Assembly: GCA_002422175.1 (NCBI GenBank)
Contig: DITR01000078.1
Span: 1-5,043 of the forward strand
DNA: 5,043 nucleotides
Source of the DNA: Alcaligenaceae bacterium UBA6179
GTDB lineage: Bacteria; Pseudomonadota; Gammaproteobacteria; Burkholderiales; Burkholderiaceae_B
Direction: 5' to 3'
Part shown: in pieces, positions 1 through 5,043 of the stretch
Position numbering within the stretch: the stretch's first letter is position 1
Layout of the letters: each line of letters begins with the position of its first letter
Notes under the pieces: model-generated
Database searches by the model: none
Told to the model about the DNA's origin: nothing
What the model saw: the letters and a program-made list of their open reading frames with translations, nothing else
Translations under genes and position numbers: made by a program

Positions 1-34
1 TGTCGGTCATGGCGCAGCCTAAGGCGCAGCCACA

Positions 35-1645
35 ATGATCACCATCGAACTCTTGGGTGGGTTGTTCGGCGGAATAGGCTTATTCTTGCTCGGTATGTGG
101 TTGATGACTGACGGGCTCAAGGCGGCTGCGGGTGATTCCCTGCGGCACACCATACAAAATTGGACAAAAACGCCATCTCGTGGCTTCAATGCGGGTATGG
201 GTTTAACAGCCATACTCCAGTCTTCTAGTGCTGTAACGGTGGTGACAGTGGGTTTTGTGAGTGCGGGCCTCGTAACGCTTAAACAAGCGGTTTGGGTGAT
301 TTACGGCTCAAATGTTGGCACCACCCTAACCGGTTGGATCGTTGCCTTCACGGGTATTCAAGTCAAACTAGACGTTTATGCCATGTTGATGGTTGCGCTA
401 GGTATGTTGATGCGCTTGACCGGTGCGCAGACTCGTCGTGCCCACTACGGTCAGGCGTTAGTGGGTTTTGCGTTATTTCTTTTAGGCATTCAGGCCCTAA
501 AAGTCAGTTTCAGTGCATTATCGGGTCAAATCGATTTCTCATTACTACCGCAGCAAGGCTGGGCTGCTACCACGGCTTTTTTTGCTGCGGGAATCGTGTT
601 GACCGTGCTGATTCAGTCTTCAAGTGCGACCACGGCCATTGCCATTACAGTCGTCAGTGCAGGCATTGTGACGATAGAGCAAGCTGCATTGGTAATTATC
701 GGTGCTAATTTAGGCACGTCTTCAACGGCGGTGTTAGCGGCCATCGGGGCCACGGCGGGGGCGCGTCGTGTCGCGGCGGCGCACGTCATATTTAACTTTT
801 TGGCAACCGTATTCGCACTGATGACGCTGCCATGGTTATTGGTTGGCATCGTTGCAGTGCGCGATTTAATCAGTTTACCTAGTGATGCAGGGGTCACACT
901 GGCGTTGTTTAGCACCACGTTCAACGTACTGGGTGTGCTGTTAATTTTGCCGTTTAGTTCGACAATGGTACGTTGGCTTGAGCGACGTTTTATCTCACCT
1001 GAGGAAGACATTGCACAACCCCGCTACTTAGACGACTCTTTGCTTAAAGTGCCCGAGCTCAGCCAGCGCGGTCTCACACTTGAAGTGCAGCGGCTGGGGC
1101 AATTGGCACTGACCTTATCAGTCGAATCTTTAAGGCGAACACCTCAAAATCTTCAAGCGTTGCACCATCGTGAAATAGCCATTGACCAGTTAGGTGAGCA
1201 CATTCGTGATTACATGAGCCGCATGAATCGCACCCAATTGCCGACCCCTGTTGCAGATGCCCTAGCACCCATGTTGCGTGCACTTCAGCACTTTGAGGAA
1301 GTGGCTGATTTGGCCGTTTCGGGGTCAGTACCCGAACCCTTGGTGCAAGCTGACTTGTTGGTTTTACGCGATAACTTCTTACGCGTGGTGACTACAGTGA
1401 TGGCAGAAGCTGATGTGGCAATGCCCACTTTTCTTGTCGAGCGCCTAGACCAAGTGAATGCAGAGCAAAATAGGGTCTATGAATCATTAAAGGCTGGGCT
1501 GCTGAAAGCTGCAGCACAGGGTCAAATTAGTCTGCACCAAATGGACGCACATATTCAAGACATAGGCCGCATGCACCGTAATGTTGAGCGCGCTGTCAAA
1601 GCTGCACACCGGCTTGCACCCTTACGTTTGCTCATAGCCTATTGA
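35..1645 (+). CDS. Na+/phosphate cotransporter family protein with PhoU-like C-terminal domain
   Basis: This is an inner-membrane protein of the bacterial NptA/YjbB-like branch of the Na+/Pi cotransporter family, which moves phosphate (in some members, exports it) using the sodium gradient. The 536-residue product has the two family repeats: QSSSA at residues 62-66 followed by GSNVGTT at 91-97, and QSSSA at 194-198 followed by GANLGTS at 223-229. Hydrophobic stretches fill roughly residues 4-310. A soluble, mostly helical region at about 340-530 matches the position of the PhoU-like domain in this family. Length is normal for the PhoU-fused type. ATG at 35 is the only sensible start, because an in-frame TAA lies at 20-22 and the first hydrophobic segment begins at once. 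There is no strong Shine-Dalgarno, only AAGG at 21-24, and translational coupling to an upstream gene is possible. The 3' end overlaps the convergent toxin gene by 7 bases. The family call is secure; the true substrate and direction of transport are inferred. Confidence 0.93.
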   Translation: MITIELLGGLFGGIGLFLLGMWLMTDGLKAAAGDSLRHTIQNWTKTPSRGFNAGMGLTAILQSSSAVTVVTVGFVSAGLVTLKQAVWVIYGSNVGTTLTGWIVAFTGIQVKLDVYAMLMVALGMLMRLTGAQTRRAHYGQALVGFALFLLGIQALKVSFSALSGQIDFSLLPQQGWAATTAFFAAGIVLTVLIQSSSATTAIAITVVSAGIVTIEQAALVIIGANLGTSSTAVLAAIGATAGARRVAAAHVIFNFLATVFALMTLPWLLVGIVAVRDLISLPSDAGVTLALFSTTFNVLGVLLILPFSSTMVRWLERRFISPEEDIAQPRYLDDSLLKVPELSQRGLTLEVQRLGQLALTLSVESLRRTPQNLQALHHREIAIDQLGEHIRDYMSRMNRTQLPTPVADALAPMLRALQHFEEVADLAVSGSVPEPLVQADLLVLRDNFLRVVTTVMAEADVAMPTFLVERLDQVNAEQNRVYESLKAGLLKAAAQGQISLHQMDAHIQDIGRMHRNVERAVKAAHRLAPLRLLIAY

Positions 1646-1938
1646 TGATCGCGTGAAGGCCTTTTATCAGCAGCGGTATAGACAGCGTTTCTTTCACGCT
1701 TGCCAACGGCAACCACAACCACAACGATTTCTTTATCTAGTACTTCATAAACTAAGCGATAACCAACGCTTTTAAGTTTGATTTTGTATCGATCAGTTGC
1801 ATGTCGTAATTTTGCTGAGGGCACTTTAGGGTTTTTAAGTCGCTCTATTAGCTTAGCCTTGAATTGATCTTTAACGGTTCCGTCTAATTTTCGCCATTCT
1901 TTTAAAGCGTCTTCGTAAAAATCTAACTTATAAGTCAT
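1639..1938 (-). CDS. stbE: RelE/StbE-type toxin (type II toxin-antitoxin mRNA interferase)
   Basis: This is a 99-residue RelE-superfamily toxin, expected to cleave mRNA in the ribosomal A site and to be neutralised by the antitoxin encoded just upstream. The opening MTYKLDF, the ALKEWRKL block at 11-18, YKIKL at 51-55, GYRLVY at 59-64 and VGKRER at 78-83 closely follow E. coli RelE as I recall it. K52, K54, R61, R81 and Y87 fall at the same numbers as the functional residues of that protein, so the toxin looks intact. I chose the ATG at 1938 rather than the longer in-frame start at 1977, because the extra 13 residues are read from antitoxin coding sequence and do not resemble the family. No Shine-Dalgarno precedes this ATG and it lies inside the antitoxin's last codons, so translation is probably coupled. 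A short tail (about residues 90-99) goes a few residues beyond E. coli RelE. Local GC is low: my hand count for 1741-1920 is 65 of 180 bases. The symbol follows the resemblance to StbE; RelE would also be reasonable. Confidence 0.92.
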   Translation of the reverse strand: MTYKLDFYEDALKEWRKLDGTVKDQFKAKLIERLKNPKVPSAKLRHATDRYKIKLKSVGYRLVYEVLDKEIVVVVVAVGKRERNAVYTAADKRPSRDHQ

Positions 1939-2176
1939 CGATCGACACGCGCACGCGCTTTTGGTTTTTACGTGCATCGGCTATAGCGTTCAGTTCATAG
2001 TCCTCTATACGATCTAAAAGTGCTTCGTACGTTTTAGTGGGAACGCAATAAAAAACGGGTTCGTTATGGTTAAGAATGGCTACTGTAAAGCCGTCGCCAG
2101 CTGCCACGGTGCCCATGGGGTTTTTCTTTAATTCGGTCACGCTGGCGGTGATGCTACTTAATATGGCATGTGCCAT
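1928..2176 (-). CDS. stbD: StbD/Phd-YefM-type antitoxin
   Basis: This is an 82-residue antitoxin, first gene of a two-gene toxin-antitoxin operon. It should bind and block the RelE-type toxin and, as is usual for type II systems, repress its own promoter. The N-terminal part, with the TASVTELKKNP block (10-20), VAILNHNEPVFYCVP (32-46) and then TYEALLD (49-55), is the StbD/Phd-YefM DNA-binding and dimerisation fold. The C-terminal tail, about residues 68-82 (ARKNQKRVRVSIDDL), resembles the toxin-binding end of RelB, which fits its pairing with a RelE-type toxin. The length is typical of StbD. The ATG at 2176 is preceded by AGGA six bases upstream. The stop codon lies 11 bases inside the toxin gene, so the pair is co-transcribed and probably translationally coupled. 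Confidence 0.92.
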   Translation of the reverse strand: MAHAILSSITASVTELKKNPMGTVAAGDGFTVAILNHNEPVFYCVPTKTYEALLDRIEDYELNAIADARKNQKRVRVSIDDL

Positions 2177-2182
2177 GATTAT

Positions 2183-2187
2183 TCCTA
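2183..2187 (-). promoter_or_regulatory. Ribosome binding site of the antitoxin gene
   Basis: Read on the minus strand this is TAGGA, ending six bases before the ATG at 2176. It supports that start and contrasts with the toxin gene, which has no such site, consistent with more antitoxin than toxin being made. Confidence 0.65.
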
Positions 2188-2204
2188 TAGTGTCTTTTAA
2201 TAAC

Positions 2205-2232
2205 TTTTTAAAGCACTAATTTTAGCACTGAT
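2205..2232 (-). promoter_or_regulatory. Possible autoregulatory operator/promoter of the toxin-antitoxin operon
   Basis: AGCACT occurs twice on the plus strand, at 2212-2217 and 2224-2229, a 12-base period of about one helical turn, in AT-rich DNA 36-53 bases upstream of the antitoxin ATG. Type II antitoxins usually bind short repeats in their own promoter, so these are candidate StbD sites. I could not pick a convincing -35/-10 pair: the best spaced candidate has its -10 overlapping the ribosome binding site. This is inference from position and repetition only. Confidence 0.3.
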
Positions 2233-2318
2233 ACCCCTCTACTTGGGCTTTGATTTTTGCTACACAAGAAGAACATTCCAACCTTATTTAAGAGTGCCCC
2301 TCTTTCTGTCGAGATTCC

Positions 2319-3458
2319 CTACATCGACTCGTTCAGCATCATTTCATACTCAGCAGCGCTTGCTTCGCGAGGGTTGGTCTTGTGGCTGTGGTCTGCTAAT
2401 GCACCCGTGATAATGCGGGTAAACATGTCTTTTGTGACTGATAACTCGGCCAAACCACTTGGCAAACCCAGTCGTTTAGACATGGCTGCCAAAGCGGGTG
2501 CGACATCTTGCCCGCTGCTTAATGACATCGCTTGCGCCAAGCGTTGTAACTTTTGATCTGCTACGACGCTGGGGCTTGTGCTGTTGAACTCAACCACAGC
2601 GGGCAGAAAAATGGCGTTAAGGGTGCCATGGTGAAGGCGAGGGTTAATGCCACCCAGTGAATGACTCAGGCTATGCACACAGCCGAGCCCTTTTTGGAAA
2701 GCCAGTGCACCTTGCATTGACGCGCTCATCATATTTAAGCGAGCTGCTTTGTTTGATGGCTCGTTTGTTGCCGTTTCAATATGTGACCAAGCGCGCCAGA
2801 GCCCATCTAAAGCAATGCCATCAGCCGGGGGGTTAAAAGCGGGTGATAGAAATGTTTCGATGCAGTGGGCAATGGCGTCCATACCCGTTGCGGCCGTTAA
2901 TTGAGGTGGCAGGGCAAGCGTGAGCTCGGGGTCGCAGATAGCCGTTTTAGGCACAATATAAGGCGAAATAATACCTACTTTTCTGCCATCTTCTAAGATA
3001 AGAATGGCGCCTCTGCCCACTTCACTGCCCGTGCCTGCGGTGGTTGGAATAGCGATAACAGGGGCAGCGGCCGAGGTGATGTTGCCAAGCCCTCCCTCAA
3101 TTAGCGCAAAGCTACGAAGTGGCCCTTCGTGGGTGCCGCATATGGCGACACCCTTGGCCAAGTCAATAGAAGAACCGCCGCCTACTGCAATAATGCCGTC
3201 GTAACCACCTTGGCGATATAACGCTGACGCGTCACGCACAGATTTTTCGTTAGGGTTGGGCTGCGTTTGATCATAAATGCCGGGTGTGCTCGAGCCATTA
3301 AGTTGCGCTAAAACCTGGTCAACGATGCCCGTAGACCTCACACCGACATCGGTCACAATCAAAGGTTTGGTGATGCCTATGCGGTCGCACTCTTGCTGCA
3401 GAGTTGAAATCGCGCCATACCCAAATTGAATTTGCGTAATGTAATTAATAACAGACAT
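2319..3458 (-). CDS. Iron-containing (group III) alcohol dehydrogenase
   Basis: This is a 379-residue cytoplasmic NAD(P)-dependent dehydrogenase of the Fe-ADH family, which interconverts alcohols and aldehydes or ketones; maleylacetate reductases and propanediol dehydrogenases share the fold. The N-terminal dinucleotide-binding half carries GGGSSID at 93-99 and PTTAGTGSEV at 138-147. The helical C-terminal half carries the metal ligands: D194 and H198 in GMDAIAHC, H262 in the VHSLSHSLGG block (H266 is at the usual catalytic-histidine position), and a final histidine in LHHG, H276 or H277. An NPR motif at 363-365 near the end is also typical. Length is normal for the family. The ATG at 3458 is supported by a strong ribosome binding site seven bases upstream. 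The gene lies 82 bases downstream of, and on the same strand as, a TPP-dependent lyase/ligase, suggesting that it reduces an aldehyde made by that enzyme. The substrate is unknown, and iron rather than zinc is assumed from the family. Confidence 0.93.
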   Translation of the reverse strand: MSVINYITQIQFGYGAISTLQQECDRIGITKPLIVTDVGVRSTGIVDQVLAQLNGSSTPGIYDQTQPNPNEKSVRDASALYRQGGYDGIIAVGGGSSIDLAKGVAICGTHEGPLRSFALIEGGLGNITSAAAPVIAIPTTAGTGSEVGRGAILILEDGRKVGIISPYIVPKTAICDPELTLALPPQLTAATGMDAIAHCIETFLSPAFNPPADGIALDGLWRAWSHIETATNEPSNKAARLNMMSASMQGALAFQKGLGCVHSLSHSLGGINPRLHHGTLNAIFLPAVVEFNSTSPSVVADQKLQRLAQAMSLSSGQDVAPALAAMSKRLGLPSGLAELSVTKDMFTRIITGALADHSHKTNPREASAAEYEMMLNESM

Positions 3459-3540
3459 GTGAGGGCTCCTTATTTGAAAGCAACATTTACTTCTTTAAGA
3501 TCAATGATGTGTATCGCTTCAGTATTTCACATTGAGCAGT
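3459..3540. other. Short intergenic gap between TPP enzyme and dehydrogenase
   Basis: These 82 bases separate two same-strand genes. They contain the dehydrogenase ribosome binding site. I see no terminator-like hairpin with a U-run and no convincing promoter, so co-transcription of the two genes is the simpler reading, although an internal promoter cannot be excluded. Confidence 0.45.
3466..3472 (-). promoter_or_regulatory. Strong ribosome binding site of the alcohol dehydrogenase gene
   Basis: On the minus strand this reads TAAGGAG, a near-perfect Shine-Dalgarno, with seven bases to the ATG at 3458. It fixes the dehydrogenase start and shows that its translation does not depend on coupling to the upstream gene. 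Confidence 0.85.
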
Positions 3541-5043
3541 TCAAGGTTTTTCTTGCACGGCATAGACATCTTGTTTATTAAGCGAAGCCATAACGTCTTG
3601 ATACCGATCACTACGCGTGGTCTTAGCAACCAAAACACTGACGCCTTTGCGACCGATCGCAGCTTGAAGTTCACGCGCAAACCCAGCCGGGTCGTCGGTA
3701 GAGACCGCGTGACAGCCCATCGCTGCGGAAATTTTTGCGTAGTCAAAGGGGTGCAGCTCTGAAGCAATAATGCGATCGCGTTGACCGTTATAAACCCAAC
3801 CTAAGATGGTGTTGTCTAAAACCACAACCAGTAAATTGGCACCGGTTTCAATGGCAGTCATTAACGCGTGTAAAGTCATTGACATGCCCCCATCACCACA
3901 AACGGCCACAGCTTGCGGCGTATTGGTATTGAGTGCAGCTGAAATAGCAGCGGGCACAGCATAGCCCATACCACCCCCACCATTGGGTTGCAACACACTT
4001 GTGTTGCCCTTGCACTGAAAATCGCGAAGCATAAAGAGTCGGTTTTCACCGGCATCACACGTTGCGATAGAACCGTCAGGTAAATGTTGTGAAAGTAAAA
4101 CCACCGCATCACGACCGCTAAATTGACCTGGCGTAGAAGTGGGTTGACGATCAAAGTAACCGTGGCGTTGTCGTGCCTGAGCGATGAGCTGGCGCCCCTC
4201 AAATGAGGTGCCTTGGCACTGTGTGGTCAGCGCCTCAAGGCCTAGCCGCGCGTTGGCAATAATGCCTACATCAACAGATAGCGTCCAACCCACATTTAAG
4301 GGTTCAACATCTAAATGAATAATCTTCTGTCGGCCAGGTTGCAAGAGCTTAGGGTTTAAGTTGGCTGTATCTGAAGCACCTAGTTTGGTGCCAACAGCAA
4401 TAATCAAATCAGCTTGGCCCACAATTTCGTTGGCCACCTCATGCCCAAATGCCCCCATCACACCACCGGCTAAATCGTGATCTTCAGGAAATACACCTTT
4501 ACCTGCGGGTGTCGTAACAACGGGCGCCCCCAACTGCTCAGCAAATAACTTTAGCGCGACTTGTGCTTGTGAAAGCCGAACACCGTTGCCGACCACAATC
4601 ACTGGTTTTTTGCTCTCAACGATCAATTGTTGAGCAGCTGTCAGCGCCACGGGTGAGGGGGCAGGGGGCGGAAAGCTCAACGCTTTATTAATAGGCCCCA
4701 GCGGCGGTTGAGCCAGACCACCCACTTTATCAAACAACGACTTACCATGAAACACAACAGCCACGGGGCCGGGCTCGCCCGTTGTGGCATGTTTGATAGC
4801 AAGTTGAGTCATTTGCACCGCTTGCGTCGGGTCTAAGGCCACAAACGTCTGTTTAGTCATAGCCTTTAACGCTGCAGCCAGGTCATAAGCACCATAGCCC
4901 CCCGCACCGGCCTGATAAGGGCCTAGATGAGAGTAAGCGCCACCGTCTGTGGCGTCTACCAATATCACCATGGGCGAACAGCCCAGGTGTGCTTCCATGA
5001 TGCCAATGCTGGCGTTGCCTAAAATCCAAGCGCCTTGACCCAA
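3541..5043 (-). CDS. Thiamine pyrophosphate-dependent enzyme, acetolactate synthase-like (N-terminus outside window)
   Basis: This is the C-terminal 500 residues of a TPP-dependent decarboxylase/carboligase of the acetolactate synthase-like superfamily (about 550-600 residues when whole). The frame is open to the window edge. The first codon, TTG, most likely encodes an internal leucine, since the preceding GQGA block aligns with the GPGA region normally some 70-90 residues into these proteins. Counting from that codon, residues 1-110 are the rest of the pyrimidine-binding domain, 135-270 the central domain (VVGNG at 150-154, PAGKGVFPEDH at 179-189), and 305-475 the cofactor diphosphate-binding domain. 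The latter has GGGGMGYAVPAA at 355-366 and the Mg/TPP motif GDGG at 383-386, with N411 27 residues after D384. The usual NN is DN here. The catalytic glutamate lies outside the window. The neighbour is an Fe-alcohol dehydrogenase rather than ilvN or ilvC, so this is probably not the branched-chain amino acid enzyme. Substrate unknown. Confidence 0.9.
   Translation of the reverse strand: MGQGAWILGNASIGIMEAHLGCSPMVILVDATDGGAYSHLGPYQAGAGGYGAYDLAAALKAMTKQTFVALDPTQAVQMTQLAIKHATTGEPGPVAVVFHGKSLFDKVGGLAQPPLGPINKALSFPPPAPSPVALTAAQQLIVESKKPVIVVGNGVRLSQAQVALKLFAEQLGAPVVTTPAGKGVFPEDHDLAGGVMGAFGHEVANEIVGQADLIIAVGTKLGASDTANLNPKLLQPGRQKIIHLDVEPLNVGWTLSVDVGIIANARLGLEALTTQCQGTSFEGRQLIAQARQRHGYFDRQPTSTPGQFSGRDAVVLLSQHLPDGSIATCDAGENRLFMLRDFQCKGNTSVLQPNGGGGMGYAVPAAISAALNTNTPQAVAVCGDGGMSMTLHALMTAIETGANLLVVVLDNTILGWVYNGQRDRIIASELHPFDYAKISAAMGCHAVSTDDPAGFARELQAAIGRKGVSVLVAKTTRSDRYQDVMASLNKQDVYAVQEKP

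Larger units (their letters stand above)
2177..2318. other. Intergenic region between the dehydrogenase stop and the antitoxin start
   Basis: This 142-base gap is AT-rich near the antitoxin. It must hold the antitoxin promoter and the end of the dehydrogenase transcript. Apart from the AGCACT pair, CCCCTCT occurs at 2234-2240 and 2297-2303, and a weak 5-base stem (AAGAG/CTCTT) sits around 2289-2303 without a following U-run. I see no strong rho-independent terminator, so read-through from the dehydrogenase gene into the toxin-antitoxin operon is possible. Confidence 0.5.

Noticed and set aside
292..708. 138-residue plus-strand ORF overlapping the transporter
   Set aside because: It is an out-of-frame shadow of the transporter; the Cys/His/Arg-rich composition is typical of a shifted frame and no family is recognisable.
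613..1011. 132-residue minus-strand ORF inside the transporter gene
   Set aside because: It lies antisense to clearly conserved transporter sequence, has low-complexity composition, and shows no recognisable domain.
1711..1725. Hexanucleotide repeat AACCAC in the toxin gene as a phase-variation tract
   Set aside because: There are only two and a half copies, the unit is a multiple of three, and it simply encodes the valine-rich beta strand (IVVVVV) of the toxin.
1939..1977. N-terminal extension of the toxin from the ATG at 1977
   Set aside because: The 13 extra residues come from antitoxin coding sequence in another frame, and the RelE-like protein begins naturally at MTYKLDF.
2289..2303. 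AAGAG/CTCTT hairpin as a terminator for the dehydrogenase
   Set aside because: The stem is only five bases and no U-run follows on the minus strand.
2257..2556. 99-residue plus-strand ORF over the dehydrogenase 3' end
   Set aside because: Most of it is antisense to the conserved dehydrogenase C-terminus, and there is no ribosome binding site or recognisable motif.
3498..3535. ATGTG/CACAT inverted repeat between the TPP enzyme and the dehydrogenase
   Set aside because: The five-base stem encloses a 16-base loop with no U-run, too weak for a terminator or a convincing operator.
3876..4202. 108-residue minus-strand ORF inside the TPP enzyme gene
   Set aside because: It is another frame of the strongly conserved TPP-binding region, so it is a shadow.

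Overview
The window looks like a chromosomal segment of a proteobacterium, probably gamma- or beta-. This rests on the mid-range base composition, the protein families present, and the close resemblance of the toxin-antitoxin pair to proteobacterial StbDE/RelE systems. I cannot name the genus. There are four convincing protein-coding genes and no sign of RNA genes, insertion sequences or CRISPR arrays.

Left part (35-1645, + strand): a complete gene for a Na+/phosphate cotransporter-family membrane protein. It has two QSSS-containing transport repeats and a PhoU-like cytoplasmic tail. Its start may overlap the end of an upstream gene as ATGA at 35-38.

Middle (1639-2176, - strand): a compact type II toxin-antitoxin operon, antitoxin first (StbD/Phd-type) and then a RelE-family mRNA interferase. 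The two reading frames overlap by 11 bases, and the toxin's last 7 bases overlap the end of the transporter gene in convergent orientation. The toxin gene is clearly AT-richer than its flanks, which suggests it arrived by transfer. The 142-base gap upstream of the antitoxin (2177-2318) holds its ribosome binding site and a pair of 6-base direct repeats 12 bases apart that could be an autoregulatory operator.

Right part (2319-5043, - strand): a thiamine pyrophosphate-dependent enzyme of the acetolactate synthase-like superfamily, cut at its N-terminus by the window edge, followed after 82 bases by a complete iron-containing (group III) alcohol dehydrogenase with its own strong ribosome binding site. 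Transcription runs from the TPP enzyme to the dehydrogenase. Together they could form a short 2-oxoacid to aldehyde to alcohol route, or a carboligation route, but the substrate cannot be read from this window.

Nothing here amounts to a clearly new system. The points most worth checking are the substrate of the TPP enzyme/dehydrogenase pair, and the low-GC toxin-antitoxin cassette lying flush against the transporter's 3' end.
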